Below are positions 42,643 to 52,511 of a DNA stretch of 64,000 nt, piece by piece. Numbering within the stretch: the stretch's first letter is position 1; each line of letters starts with the position of its first letter. A program made the position numbers and the translations under genes. The notes below the pieces were generated by a model. That model was not told the DNA's origin, searched no databases, and was given only the letters and a program-made list of their open reading frames with translations. The DNA is from Prescottella equi. Lineage in GTDB: Bacteria > Actinomycetota > Actinomycetes > Mycobacteriales > Mycobacteriaceae. The stretch lies in the NCBI RefSeq assembly GCF_020171745.1, contig NZ_JAIVAH010000017.1:62001-126000 (forward strand), read 5' to 3'.

Positions 42643-42682
42643 CCGAGCATTATGACGGCGCCAACCGGGACGCGGGTAGCGC

Positions 42683-43471
42683 TCAGGGGATTCGGAATCC
42701 GCGGAACGTCACTTCCCGACGTGGCCGGAACCCGAGGCGCGTGTAGACGCTGATCGCCTGCGTGTTGGTGCCGGCGACGTGTAGGAACGCCCGCTCGCCG
42801 CGGGCCGCGATCCGGTCGGTGAGTGCCTGGACCAGGCGGGCGGCAAGGCCGTGACCACGGGCCTCCGGCGCGGTGCAGACGGCACTGATCTCGGTCCACC
42901 CCGGGGGCCGAAGTCGCTCGCCCGCCATCGCGACCAGCGCGCCGTGCTGCCGGATCCCGAGGTAGGTGCCGAATTCCGGGGTGCGGGGCCAGAACGGACC
43001 CGGACGCGTTTCGGACACGAGCTCGAGCATCTCCGGCAGGTCCGCGTCCCCGAGTTCGACGAGCACGAAGCCCGCGGGAAGGGCGTCCGTCTTCGTGGCC
43101 GGGCGCGCGTCCGTGGCCGGCGGCGCGATCATCTGCAGTCCGTCGAGTGTGAAGACCGGCTCCCAGTGCGCGGGTGGCAGTTCCGGGCAGCTGAACAGAT
43201 CGGCGAAGCCGCCGGTCCCGAGCAGTCGGGCGAGGTCGTCCCAGTCCTCGGGTGCCGGGTCGGCGGGCACCGAGCAGAACGTCGACACCCCGTCGGCGTA
43301 GGTGCCCGCTCCGCCGACGGTGCGGGACAGATGGGCGTGCGCGCCGGTCAGGGAGTAGTGGACCGGGTGGTCGAGTGCGAGGTCGTCGATCACCGCCCAG
43401 TCATCCTCGAGGAGCGCGCCGGAGTCGGGATGACCGGCCGGGAGGGATTCCGAACGAGGATCTGACGCCAT
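42683..43471 (-). CDS. GNAT family N-acetyltransferase
   Basis: A 262-residue protein with a C-terminal acetyltransferase domain: WTEISAVCTAPEARGHGLAARLVQAL is the acetyl-CoA binding R/Q-x-x-G-x-A-type loop and FLHVAGTNTQAISVYTRLGFRPRRE is the end of the fold. The N-terminal half resembles the FR47-like/GNAT double domain. ATG 43471 is preferred; the frame is open upstream but only as shadow. Substrate unknown. Divergent from the P450, 218 bases between starts. Confidence 0.8.
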   Translation of the reverse strand: MASDPRSESLPAGHPDSGALLEDDWAVIDDLALDHPVHYSLTGAHAHLSRTVGGAGTYADGVSTFCSVPADPAPEDWDDLARLLGTGGFADLFSCPELPPAHWEPVFTLDGLQMIAPPATDARPATKTDALPAGFVLVELGDADLPEMLELVSETRPGPFWPRTPEFGTYLGIRQHGALVAMAGERLRPPGWTEISAVCTAPEARGHGLAARLVQALTDRIAARGERAFLHVAGTNTQAISVYTRLGFRPRREVTFRGFRIP

Positions 43472-43555
43472 GCGTCCCAGCCTCGCATTCGAGGAGGTGG
43501 TCGACGAAATCCGTCGGGTTCGCTCCGGCGGTCCAGGACCCGATCGCCGACTGTC

Positions 43556-43579
43556 GAGTTTGTGCGTGCGGCACAACTC
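43556..43579. promoter_or_regulatory. Imperfect inverted repeat in the GNAT/P450 divergent region
   Basis: GAGTTTGTGC (43556-43565) faces GCACAACTC (43571-43579) with a 5-base spacer and one extra base in the first arm. The position, 111-134 bases before the P450 start, suits a regulator site. It does not match the KstR motif I know for the cholesterol regulon, so the regulator is unknown. Confidence 0.35.
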
Positions 43580-43689
43580 GCGCCCGCCGAGCTGTGCCAA
43601 ATGCCCAAGCGGGAGCCCTCGCATGCGTGTGATCATGGTCACGCGGATCGCCGAACGGTCTGCATCGGTCCCGAGAGAAGGTGTTCAGC

Positions 43690-44937
43690 GTGACAGTTTC
43701 CGGTGTCCCCGAAGGTTTCGATTTCACCGATCCCGACGTCTACGAGCAGCGGTTGCCGATCGCCGAATTCGCGGCACTGCGCAAGTCGGCCCCGGTCCAC
43801 TGGGTGGAGCAGCCGCCCACCAAGGGCGGGTACGCGGACGAGGGCTACTGGGCGGTGACCCGGCACGAGGACGTCAAGGAGGTCTCGCGCAACAGCGAGG
43901 TCTTCTCGACTTGGGAGAACACCGCGATCGCGCGCTTCTCGGACGACATGCCCCGCGAGACCGTCGAGCTGATGCGGCACCTGCTGATCAACAAGGACGC
44001 CCCCGAGCACACCAAGCTCCGTAAGGTCATCGCCCGGGGCTTCACGCCGCGCGCCGTGCAGAGTCTGCGTCCGGCTCTGAAAGAGCGCGCGGAGAAGATC
44101 GTGCAGGACGCCGTGGCCGCCGGATCCGGCGACTTCGTCGAGCAGGTGGCCTGTGAGCTGCCGCTGCAGGCCATCGCCGAGCTGATCGGTGTGCCGCAGG
44201 AGGATCGGCACAAGATCTTCGACTGGTCGAACCAGATGATGGGCTACGACGATCCCGAGTTCGCCGAGGAATCGGCCACCGCGTCCGCCGAGATCCTCGC
44301 GTACTCGTACGCGATGGCCGAGGAGCGTCGGAAGTGCCCCGCGCAGGACATCGTCACCACGCTCGTGGAGGCGGACGTCGACGGCGACGGGCTCGCGTCC
44401 GAGGAGTTCGGCTTCTTCGTGCTGCTGCTCGCGGTCGCCGGCAACGAGACCACCCGCAACGCGATCACGCACGGCGTCATGGCGTTCATGGACAACCCCG
44501 ACCAGTGGGAGCTGTACAAGCGGGAGCGTCCGACGACCGCGGTCGACGAGATCATCCGCTGGGCCACACCGGTCGTCGGATTCCAGCGAACCGCTCTGGT
44601 GGACACCGAACTCGGCGGTCAGACGATCCGCAAGGGCGACCGCGTGGTGATGTTCTACTCGTCGGCGAACTTCGACGAGGACGTGTTCGAGGATCCCAAG
44701 CGATTCGACATCACCCGCGCCGAGAACGACCACCTCGCCTTCGGCGGCACCGGTGCGCACTTCTGCATCGGCGCGAACCTCGCCCGGATGGAGATCGAGT
44801 TGATGTTCAACGCGATCGCCGACCACATGCCCGACATCACCAAGCTCGGCGACCCGCGCCGGCTACGGTCGGGCTGGATCAACGGGATCAAGGAACTGCA
44901 GGTGGATTACGCCGGCAAGTGCCCGGTGGCGCACTGA
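43690..44937 (+). CDS. Cytochrome P450, CYP125-like
   Basis: A 415-residue P450. The I-helix motif VAGNETTRNAITHG, the ExxR in VDEIIRW, and the heme loop FGGTGAHFCIGANLAR are as in CYP125A1 (steroid C26/C27 monooxygenase) of M. tuberculosis and R. jostii; the opening (PEGFDFTDPDVYEQRLPIAE) and end (GKCPVAH) agree with it too. It would hydroxylate a sterol or other terminal methyl/alkyl chain using reduced ferredoxin. GTG 43690 with GAGAGAAGG upstream. It stands alone rather than in a cholesterol catabolic cluster, so it may be a paralogue with other substrates. Confidence 0.9.
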   Translation: MTVSGVPEGFDFTDPDVYEQRLPIAEFAALRKSAPVHWVEQPPTKGGYADEGYWAVTRHEDVKEVSRNSEVFSTWENTAIARFSDDMPRETVELMRHLLINKDAPEHTKLRKVIARGFTPRAVQSLRPALKERAEKIVQDAVAAGSGDFVEQVACELPLQAIAELIGVPQEDRHKIFDWSNQMMGYDDPEFAEESATASAEILAYSYAMAEERRKCPAQDIVTTLVEADVDGDGLASEEFGFFVLLLAVAGNETTRNAITHGVMAFMDNPDQWELYKRERPTTAVDEIIRWATPVVGFQRTALVDTELGGQTIRKGDRVVMFYSSANFDEDVFEDPKRFDITRAENDHLAFGGTGAHFCIGANLARMEIELMFNAIADHMPDITKLGDPRRLRSGWINGIKELQVDYAGKCPVAH

Positions 44938-44955
44938 CCGGACTGCTGCGACGCC

Positions 44956-45002
44956 CCGACGCCGACGTGCGCGAGTGAAAGGCTCACCCACGCCGGCGTC
45001 GG
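44956..45002 (+). terminator. Hairpin after the P450 gene
   Basis: CCGACGCCGACGTG (44956-44969) pairs with CACGCCGGCGTCGG (44989-45002) at 13 of 14 positions, loop of 19 bases. It begins 18 bases after the stop. Confidence 0.55.
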
Positions 45003-45061
45003 CGTATCGCTGACGTCTACGAAACGCGAGAGGTGTTGTCGGGACGCCGAGCCGAACCGAT

Positions 45062-45575
45062 GTGGAACACGCCTGCACTCACCCTCGAACTGGCACTCGG
45101 CCGTTGGGCGCCGGCCTCACCGCGTTCGACGGGTTCGTCCTCGGCGCGTCTATCGGACTCGGCTTTCAGATCCTCGAAGACATCCAGTACGCGCTGACCT
45201 CGAGCGCCGCCCGGTTCGGCGCAAACCCGGTGGGCAACGCGATGCTCACCATCGTCATGCGGATAACGGTGGTCGTCGCCGCGCACATCCTCTACAGTGC
45301 GGTCTTCTGTGCGGCCGGGTCTACTTCCTCGGTGGACCCACCGAACCACGCCGACGCGGCCGAGGCCTCGCACTGACGGCGACCGACATGCTCCTCTCCT
45401 CTACGGGATCTGGGACACCATCGGCGTAATCGCCGGCGGAAAACCGCGCTGATGTTCCTGCTCTGGATCGGTGTCCTCGCCCCTGAGGCCGCCAACGGAA
45501 CAGTCACCGCGGAAGAGGTCACACGCTCGCCGGCAACCGCACCACCCTGTTGGAAAGTATGTTCGAGATGTTCTT
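45062..45575 (+). pseudogene. Frameshifted PrsW-family intramembrane protease remnant
   Basis: Consecutive frames hold pieces of one PrsW-like protein. First: FDGFVLGASIGLGFQILEDIQYAL, then ARFGANPVGNAM and VVAAHILYSAVFCA (frame 1, to about 45310). Next frame: GRVYFLGGPTEPRRRGRGLAL. Third: LYGIWDTIGVIAGG, with a stop, then FLLWIGVLAPEAANGTVTAEEV. At least three frame changes and an internal stop are needed to join them; the N-terminal membrane part is missing. Family members cleave within membranes using Glu and His (GLGFQILED and HILYS here). Not functional. Confidence 0.65.
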
Positions 45576-45782
45576 GACGCATGACAACCGAACAACGAGC
45601 GACGGGGCCGACACACCGACTGCAGGTGAGCCGCATGGGGCCGAACCCGAACTCTTGTGCTGCGTACGCCATGCGCTGGAACAGCGCCGGCAGCCAGATG
45701 GGGCCGGTCACCCCGATACGATTGCCGGCGATGAACTGGCCGTATCTCGGTCACACAACCGCTGACCGGAGGAAGCAACAAC

Positions 45783-46748
45783 GTGCTGCATCTGCGCGTC
45801 ATCTCGCCGAGTGACCGGTCCTCAGAAGTGCTACGCATACTGGCTGCAGAACCCGGCGCCACCCACGTCAGGCTCGCAGTCGGTGCCGCCATCGATCCGC
45901 CTGGCGACGTGATCGAGGCGGATGTGGCGCGTGCCTGCGCCAATGATGTGCTCGCGGCGTTGACCGCTCTGGATCTGGTGCGCACGGGCGGAATTTCGTT
46001 CGAGCCGACGGGAACCGTGCTTTCTCTCGCCGGAGAACGGGCGGACGCCGCGTCGCCTAGACGACCGGACCAAACGGTGGTGTGGGCCCAGTTGCTCGAC
46101 CAGGTACGCGAAGGGGCCCGACTGACACCCACGTTCCTGGTGTTTCTGTCGATCGCCTTCCTCCTGTCGGCGGTAGGTGTGGCGACGGCCTCTCCACTCA
46201 CCCTGGTCGGCGCGATGGTGGTCGGGCCCGAATTCCGGCCGCTGGCAGCGCTTTCGGTGGGTCTGGTCCGGCGAGATGTCGGGCTCATACGGAGTTCGGC
46301 GCGAACCCTGGCTATTTCGTTTCCGGTCGCGATGGTGGTCACGGCGCTGGCCACACTGCTGTGGATTCGTCTCGGGTGGATCGGGACCGGTGACGTCGAG
46401 AACGCTCGTGTTTTCGACTTCATCTACGAGGTGGGGCCGTTCTCGCTGGTGGTAGCGCTCCTGGCGGGGGCGGCAGGCATGCTGGCACTGGTCACCTACG
46501 CCTCCACGGTCCTAGTGGGCGTGTTCATCTCGGTCACGACGGTGCCGGCTGCCGGATTGGCGGTCGTCGCGGTGTTCGCGGGGAAGTGGAATGTCGTGCT
46601 GAGCTCGCTCGGGCAACTCGGCGTCAATCTGATCGGCATTGTGGCCGCCGGGGTGGCCGTCCTGCTGGTGTTGCAACGTGTCGACCGCACGAGCAGGTCC
46701 GGTATAGGGCGTAGCTCGTCAGGTCGGCCAGCGCCACGCGAAAGCTGA
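45783..46748 (+). CDS. DUF389 membrane protein
   Basis: A 321-residue protein with an N-terminal cytosolic ferredoxin-like part (residues about 1-85, HLRVISPSDRSSEVLRILA) and a DUF389 membrane domain with six helices. Family motifs: FLVFLSIAFLLSAVGVATASPLTLVGAMVVGPEFRPLAAL and TVPAAGLAVVAVFAGKW. GTG 45783 follows GAGGAAGCAAC. No function is known for DUF389 proteins in actinobacteria; a transporter role is possible. Confidence 0.82.
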   Translation: MLHLRVISPSDRSSEVLRILAAEPGATHVRLAVGAAIDPPGDVIEADVARACANDVLAALTALDLVRTGGISFEPTGTVLSLAGERADAASPRRPDQTVVWAQLLDQVREGARLTPTFLVFLSIAFLLSAVGVATASPLTLVGAMVVGPEFRPLAALSVGLVRRDVGLIRSSARTLAISFPVAMVVTALATLLWIRLGWIGTGDVENARVFDFIYEVGPFSLVVALLAGAAGMLALVTYASTVLVGVFISVTTVPAAGLAVVAVFAGKWNVVLSSLGQLGVNLIGIVAAGVAVLLVLQRVDRTSRSGIGRSSSGRPAPRES

Positions 46749-47067
46749 ATTCGGCCACCGGCCAGTGGGCCTGTTCGGGTTCTAGGTCACGTTCGCTACG
46801 TCGACGCTCAGGCGCCGACCTCGATGTCGGTTGCAGCGGTCCACCGTCGGCGGCATGAAGCAATACAGGCTCGACCGGCGGCGCCGTCTCGCCTTACACG
46901 CCGGCGCCACCGCGGGCGGATCCTGAACTCGCCTGTCCGCGACACCCATCGACAAGTCGCAGGCACCTCTACTGCGCGATGGGGACCACCCGCAGAGGGT
47001 GATGCGGGCTGGCACCGTGTTTGCCAGAGTCGCAGGTGCTGAGCAGCGACACGTGGATGGAGCGGGG
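46749..47067. other. Intergenic stretch without a supported gene
   Basis: About 320 bases between DUF389 and DUF1254 genes. The DUF1254 reading frame is open upstream to 46999, but those codons do not look like part of the protein. Only a 23-codon frame starting MKQYRLDRRRRL at about 46856 is seen, without a ribosome site. Confidence 0.4.
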
Positions 47068-48453
47068 ATGGTTACACAGCAGGACATGGCCGTATCGACA
47101 GTCGAGGGTGCGTCACGGATGCACCCGGACTATGCCGCGAGCCTCGCTCGGTTCGCCTACATTTGGGCCTATCCGATGGTGAACATGGTCAACCGGCGCG
47201 ACCGGTTGAGTGCCGCACCCGTACCCGGTCGGCTCGGTGGTGTGCTCCCTGCCGCCCCGACCGGGCAGATCGCGATGCTCAACGACTACATCGATCCCGG
47301 CCAGACGTTTATCGCGTGCCCGAACCAGGACGTGGTCTACGGACTGGGTTACTTCTCCCTGGACGAGCAGCCCGTTGTCGTCCAGGTCCCGGACTTCGGT
47401 GGCCGGTTCTTCGTTTACGCGTTCTACGACGCCCGCACGGACCAATTCGGCCACGTCGGCTCGATGTACGCCAGCGCGCCGGGGCACTACCTGCTGGCCG
47501 GGCCCGGCTGGCACGGTGAGGTTCCGCAGGGAATCGTCGATGTGCTGCGCAGTCCCACAACCCTTGGCAACGCCATCCCGCGGGTCTTCATGGACGACAC
47601 CGACGACGACCGCGCCGCTATCCAGCCACTGCTCAACCAGATCATGGTCTACCCGCTCACCGAGTTCACCGGAGAAATGAAGACCGCCAACTGGTCCGAC
47701 GTCCCCACGTTCCCCGCCGAATCCAGCAGCACCGGCGAGGAAACCAAATGGGTACGCCCTGAAACCTTCTTCGACCAGCTCCCCGAGATCCTGGCCACAG
47801 TGCCACCACAGCCCGGCGAACAGTCCCTCTACTCGCAGTTCTCCGAGCTTCTCGACGCCGCGGCGAGGTTCCCCGAGATACGTCAGGCCATCGAGACGGC
47901 TGTTGCCGACACTGACATCGGACTGATCAAGGACCTCATGCGCTGGGGATACAACGGCGCGCCCGACGAGAACGGATGGAACCGCTCGATTCACAACTCC
48001 GAGTGGGGCGTCGACTACTACAACCGCGCCGCGACATCACGCTCGAACATGTTCGAGAACCGGCCACCGGAAACCCAGTACTTCTACACCGACCACGACA
48101 GCGACGGCTACGAACTGCGCGGCGACAGCACCTACGAGATTGTCTTCCCCGCTGGTCAGCTCCCACCGGTCGATGGGTTCTGGTCGCTGACCCTCTACAA
48201 CGAGCATCACTTCTTTTTCCCCAACGACCTGCACCGGTACTCCCTGGGCACCAAGAACAAGACGCTGACCTATGGCACTGACGGGTCGCTCACCCTTTAC
48301 GCCGGTGCGATCAGCCCCGGTCGTGGGCGAGACACCAACTGGCTTCCGGCCCCGGGCGGGCGGTTCTCCCTCTACTTGCGTGCCTACGGCGGTCAGGACG
48401 CAGTTCGGGACGGCACCTGGAAACCGCCCCGGATCACGCTGGCGCAGAACTGA
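47068..48453 (+). CDS. DUF1254/DUF1214 protein
   Basis: A 461-residue protein. N-terminal DUF1254 part: FAYIWAYPMVNMVNRRD, DQFGHVGSMY, PNQDVVYGLGYFSLD. C-terminal DUF1214 part: GFWSLTLYNEHHFFFPNDLHRYSLGTKNKTLTYG with the common end RFSLYLRAYGG. ATG 47068 (VTQQDMA) has GGAGCGGGG upstream; the frame is open earlier. No signal peptide is apparent. The family is widespread in bacteria but its function is unknown; some members are linked to lipid or xenobiotic genes. Confidence 0.85.
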   Translation: MVTQQDMAVSTVEGASRMHPDYAASLARFAYIWAYPMVNMVNRRDRLSAAPVPGRLGGVLPAAPTGQIAMLNDYIDPGQTFIACPNQDVVYGLGYFSLDEQPVVVQVPDFGGRFFVYAFYDARTDQFGHVGSMYASAPGHYLLAGPGWHGEVPQGIVDVLRSPTTLGNAIPRVFMDDTDDDRAAIQPLLNQIMVYPLTEFTGEMKTANWSDVPTFPAESSSTGEETKWVRPETFFDQLPEILATVPPQPGEQSLYSQFSELLDAAARFPEIRQAIETAVADTDIGLIKDLMRWGYNGAPDENGWNRSIHNSEWGVDYYNRAATSRSNMFENRPPETQYFYTDHDSDGYELRGDSTYEIVFPAGQLPPVDGFWSLTLYNEHHFFFPNDLHRYSLGTKNKTLTYGTDGSLTLYAGAISPGRGRDTNWLPAPGGRFSLYLRAYGGQDAVRDGTWKPPRITLAQN

Positions 48454-48650
48454 TCCGACATCGACACCGACTGAACAGACATCCGGCCAGGCTCCATCTG
48501 CGCTTCCACATCTTACGTATCAGCCGACGGTATCTGCTCAACTTCGCCGATCGCATAGGCTGTGTCACAGCTCCGGGCACGGATCCGTCTCAGCGTTGGC
48601 GCGCACAGGCCTGCGAGAACTGTCGGCGGCGGAACCTGTCGCCGACAGCA

Positions 48651-48948
48651 TGACCACCACGGAGCCGGCGAGCGAAGAGGTTGCCGAGGCCACGGCTGAC
48701 CTCGTGCACCTTTGGCACACGCGCGCGCAGATCAACCCCGACCGCTACCACGATGCGGTGCCGCCGACGCGAATTGCTCGGGGGTGGCATCGCCTGGGAT
48801 CGGTCGGCGAGATCAGGACGGCGGGCTGCCGGAGATGGTGCAGCGCTTCGAAATCGAGCTCGATACCACTCGTCCCGTCCAGGCGTGGAAGGCTCAGGTC
48901 GCGGAGAATCTCGAGCGAAAGTCCGCTGCCGGAGCGGCGATTCGGTAA
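48651..48948 (+). pseudogene. Possible frameshifted remnant of an unrecognised gene
   Basis: An ATG at 48651 opens TTTEPASEEVAEATADLVHL and WHTRAQINPDRYHD; another frame closes with GLPEMVQRFEIELDTTRPVQ, then WKAQVAENLERKSAAG and a stop at 48948. Both pieces look like real coding, but a frame change near 48770 separates them. I do not recognise the protein. Low confidence. Confidence 0.3.
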
Positions 48949-49000
48949 CGCGGTCGAGTGCTCGGTCCGTCGGGGGTGTTCGAAGCTCCGGCGGGCCGAG

Positions 49001-51169
49001 TCACCACCAGCCCGTGAGCGGGCCGAGACGGTCGCCCAGCACCGGGGTAAGGGTCTTCACGTACGACGCGGTGAGGTGGTTCGAGTCCCGGTAGATCTGC
49101 ACGTTGCCCTCGATCACCCGGCAGCGATCCTCCCGGCACACCGCATCGGAGAGGTCGAAGGGGAGGACCGTCGGGAACGGTTCCGCGGCGGCCTGCGCGG
49201 GGTCGATCGGGTCGAGCACCTGCGCGCGGTCGATGCCGCACGTGTCGGCGTCGCCGCCGCGTCGGGCCAGGCAGTCCGAGGCGCGGTAGGCGACCCCGTC
49301 CGATTCCAGCCACGGAGTGTCGCGAACCACGATCGTCGGCAGACCCAGATCCGTCAGGGCCTGCCAGAACGCGATGTAGGTGTCGGGGGTGTAGTCGCCG
49401 GCGGTGCCCGGTCGGGGCCGAGTGGAGGTGCTGAACACGATGTCGGGGCGGGCGGCGGCCATCGCGTCGACAGCATCGAACGTCCACTCCTCGCATTCGC
49501 CGACCGGGGAGTCCGGCCCCGGCGGCAGGACCGCCGGGCACCCCACCTTCACGTACGTTTCCACTCGGAAACGGTGTTCGTGGCCGAGCGCGTCGAGCGC
49601 GGGCAGCCAGTGTTCGGCATGTGAACCGCCGATCAGCGCGATGCTGCGGTCCGCTTCGGCGTCGCCGTAGGTGCACGTGAGCGCGTCGGTCTGGCCGGGC
49701 TGGGACATGCACCCGTCGAGCGTCGTCGCGGGCAGGTCCGATTGCGCCACGAAGCGCGACGGCTGCTCCCGCGCGTAGTCGACGTCGAAGCCGGACAGGA
49801 GCGCGGCGGCTCCGGGATAGGTCGTCGAGTCGAGAGTGGTCTGCTGCGCCCACTGCTCGGTTCGCCGGTCGATGAACCCGGTCCACGTCACCGAGGCCGC
49901 CGCGAGCGCGACCGTGGTCAAGGTGACCACCGTGATCAGCGCGGCGCGCACGGCGCGCGGACTCGACGGCCGCCGGATGGGCGTCTCGATCAATCGCGTG
50001 GTGAGTTCCGCGAGGAGCAGGGAAACGGCGATGACGGCGACCCCGCCGGCCCACCCGACCGCCGGTTGGTCGCGCCACACGAGGTACGCGATGAGGATCG
50101 GCCAGTGCCACAGGTACAGCGCGTACGCGATCGAGCCGAGCCGAACCATCGGGCGCCAGGCGAGCAGCCGAGTGGGGGAGCGGTCGCCCTCGTCGTCCTG
50201 TGATCCGGCGACGATGATCGCGAGCGCGGCACCGACGGGAACCAGCGCCCACGGTCCCGGGAACAGGTTCCGCCCGTCGAGCAGCATGCCGCACCCGACC
50301 ACGATCGCGAGGCCGGCGACCGCGAGGAGCACGCGCCACGCCCGTCGCACCCGCAGGCTCGGTGCGACACAGGCCACGAGGCCGCCGACGAGCAGTTCCC
50401 ACATGCGGGCGCCGGTGTCGTAGTAGAGCCATGTCTGCGGCAGGTCGCTGGTCGTCGCGTACGCCAGGGACACGAGCGAGAGGACGCCGAGTAGCAGCGC
50501 GAGCGGTCCCCGGACCGGAACGCCGCGGGTGCGGAGCAGCCACGCGAGCCCGAACACGAGGACCAGCGCCGCCAGATAGAACTGGCCCTGCACGGAGATC
50601 GACCACAGATGCTGAAGTGGGCTGACCGACGGGTCGGCGGCGAGATAGTCGCTCGCGGTGTCGGCCAGGTGCCAGTTCTGCAGGAACGTCAACGACGCCG
50701 TGATCTGCCGTGAGGTGTCGAACCACTGGGTGGCCGGATGCATCACGACGGTGAACACCGCCACCGCCGCCAGCACGAGAGCGAGCGGTGGCACCAGGCG
50801 TCTCACGATGCGCCGGACCACGGGGACCGGATCGAGTCGGCCACCGGACTCGGCGGCCCGCAGCAGCGACCCGACGAAGAAGAACCCGGACAGCGTCAGG
50901 AAGATGTCGACGCCGCCGGACACCCGCCCGAACCAGACGTGGTAGACGACGACGAGGCCGATCGCGAGACCGCGCAGTCCGTCGAGATCGTGGCGGTACG
51001 CGGGACGGCCGCGAGTTGCCGAGCCCGACGGCCGGCCGATGGTTCGGTCGGTGGAGCGGACGGACAACGCGAATCTCTCCGGGCAGGCAATAGGGGAGTT
51101 GACCGCGGCGGATTCCGCCGGCGGGGACCAGTCCAACGTACCTGCCGACCCGCCCGTGATGCTTGACAC
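49001..51169 (-). CDS. Acyltransferase 3 with C-terminal SGNH domain (OatA-like)
   Basis: A 722-residue membrane O-acyltransferase. The N-terminal acyltransferase-3 domain (residues about 55-400, ten or more helices) has [32 protein letters not shown] and [12 protein letters not shown]. The C-terminal extracellular SGNH hydrolase part has [12 protein letters not shown] and the DSNHLT catalytic Asp-His pair. Such proteins acetylate or acylate peptidoglycan or wall glycans. In M. tuberculosis the homologue Rv1565c is next to treX; here 37 kb separates them. Divergent from bioA, only 15 bases between the two starts. Confidence 0.87.
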   Translation of the reverse strand: MSSITGGSAGTLDWSPPAESAAVNSPIACPERFALSVRSTDRTIGRPSGSATRGRPAYRHDLDGLRGLAIGLVVVYHVWFGRVSGGVDIFLTLSGFFFVGSLLRAAESGGRLDPVPVVRRIVRRLVPPLALVLAAVAVFTVVMHPATQWFDTSRQITASLTFLQNWHLADTASDYLAADPSVSPLQHLWSISVQGQFYLAALVLVFGLAWLLRTRGVPVRGPLALLLGVLSLVSLAYATTSDLPQTWLYYDTGARMWELLVGGLVACVAPSLRVRRAWRVLLAVAGLAIVVGCGMLLDGRNLFPGPWALVPVGAALAIIVAGSQDDEGDRSPTRLLAWRPMVRLGSIAYALYLWHWPILIAYLVWRDQPAVGWAGGVAVIAVSLLLAELTTRLIETPIRRPSSPRAVRAALITVVTLTTVALAAASVTWTGFIDRRTEQWAQQTTLDSTTYPGAAALLSGFDVDYAREQPSRFVAQSDLPATTLDGCMSQPGQTDALTCTYGDAEADRSIALIGGSHAEHWLPALDALGHEHRFRVETYVKVGCPAVLPPGPDSPVGECEEWTFDAVDAMAAARPDIVFSTSTRPRPGTAGDYTPDTYIAFWQALTDLGLPTIVVRDTPWLESDGVAYRASDCLARRGGDADTCGIDRAQVLDPIDPAQAAAEPFPTVLPFDLSDAVCREDRCRVIEGNVQIYRDSNHLTASYVKTLTPVLGDRLGPLTGWW

Positions 51170-51184
51170 CTACAGTCGAGCGCC

Positions 51185-52489
51185 GTGAACTCCCTGCACC
51201 TGACGGCCGAACGGATCGTCGAAATCGACACGACCCACCTGTGGCACCCGTACGGTGCCTTTCCCGCGTCGACGGCGTCGCTCGTCGTCGAGTCCGCGCA
51301 GGGCGCGCGGCTCACCCTGGCGGACGGGACCGAACTGGTCGACGGGATGAGTTCGTGGTGGTCCGCCGTGCACGGATACCGCAATCCGGTGCTGGACCAG
51401 GCCGTTGTCGACCAGCTCGGCCGGATGAGTCACGTGATGTTCGGCGGTCTCACGCACGCGCCCGCCGCACGGCTCGCCGAGCTTCTGGTCGAGATCACCC
51501 CGGACGGCCTCGACAAGGTGTTCCTCGCCGACTCCGGTTCGGTGTCGGTGGAGGTCGCGGTGAAGATGTGCCTGCAGTACTGGCGCAGCCGTGGACGTTC
51601 CGAGAAGCACCGGCTGCTCACGTGGCGTGGCGGATATCACGGCGATACGTTCGCGCCGATGAGCGTCTGCGACCCGGACGGCGGCATGCACGCGATGTGG
51701 ACCGACGTGCTCGCCCGGCAACTGTTCGCGCCGGCGCCGCCGCGCGAGTTCGATCCGGAGTACGTCGCCGAGTTCGAGCGACTGGTCGTCGAGCATCGCG
51801 ACGAACTCGCCGCGATCATCGTCGAACCCGTCGTCCAGGGCGCCGGCGGCATGCGTTTCCACCACCCCGACTACCTGCGGGAGCTGCGCCGAATGTGCGA
51901 CGAGCACGAACTGCTGCTGGTGTTCGACGAGATCGCCACGGGCTTCGGGCGCACCGGTGAACTGTTCGCGGCGGACCACGCCGGGCTCGCGCCGGACGTG
52001 ATGTGTGTCGGCAAGGCGCTCACCGGCGGGTATCTCACACTGGCCGCGACGCTGTGCACGACAGAGGTGGCCGAGGTCATCAGCGCCGGTGAGGGCGGCG
52101 CCATCATGCACGGACCCACATTCATGGGGAACCCGATGGCGTGCGCGGTGGCGGTAGCCGCGGTGGAGTTGTTGCTCTCGCGCGACTGGCGCGCCGAGAT
52201 CGCGGCACTGAACGCGGGACTCGAGCGCGGCCTGGCCCCGGCATGGGACGTGCCGGGTGTCGTGGACGTACGGATCCTCGGCGGCATCGGCGTGATCGAA
52301 CTCGCCGACCCGGTCGACATGCCGACGGTCACCGCCGCCGCCGTCGAGGCGGGTGTCTGGCTGCGGCCGTTCCGGAACCTGATCTACGCGATGCCGCCGT
52401 ATGTGTGCAGCGCGAACGAGATCGACCGCATCGCCGCCGGAATGGTTGCGGCGGCGCGCAGTCAGTCCCGGAGTCCCGCCGAAATGTGA
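51185..52489 (+). CDS. bioA: Adenosylmethionine-8-amino-7-oxononanoate aminotransferase
   Basis: PLP-dependent class III aminotransferase of biotin synthesis, converting KAPA to DAPA with S-adenosylmethionine as amino donor. The 434-residue protein shows [21 protein letters not shown] (Trp and Tyr contacting SAM), [18 protein letters not shown] and the PLP lysine in [13 protein letters not shown] 51185. Unlike many actinobacteria, bioA is separated from bioF by a membrane protein gene and a likely repressor site. Confidence 0.95.
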   Translation: MNSLHLTAERIVEIDTTHLWHPYGAFPASTASLVVESAQGARLTLADGTELVDGMSSWWSAVHGYRNPVLDQAVVDQLGRMSHVMFGGLTHAPAARLAELLVEITPDGLDKVFLADSGSVSVEVAVKMCLQYWRSRGRSEKHRLLTWRGGYHGDTFAPMSVCDPDGGMHAMWTDVLARQLFAPAPPREFDPEYVAEFERLVVEHRDELAAIIVEPVVQGAGGMRFHHPDYLRELRRMCDEHELLLVFDEIATGFGRTGELFAADHAGLAPDVMCVGKALTGGYLTLAATLCTTEVAEVISAGEGGAIMHGPTFMGNPMACAVAVAAVELLLSRDWRAEIAALNAGLERGLAPAWDVPGVVDVRILGGIGVIELADPVDMPTVTAAAVEAGVWLRPFRNLIYAMPPYVCSANEIDRIAAGMVAAARSQSRSPAEM

Positions 52490-52511
52490 TCTGCGTCGCT
52501 ACAGTCCCGGT

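Noticed and set aside
45401-46423. 340-codon minus frame opposite the DUF389 gene
   Set aside because: Antisense shadow with Ser/Arg/Thr-rich sequence.
48894-50726. 610-codon minus frame overlapping the acyltransferase
   Set aside because: Arg-rich shadow frame of the acyltransferase.
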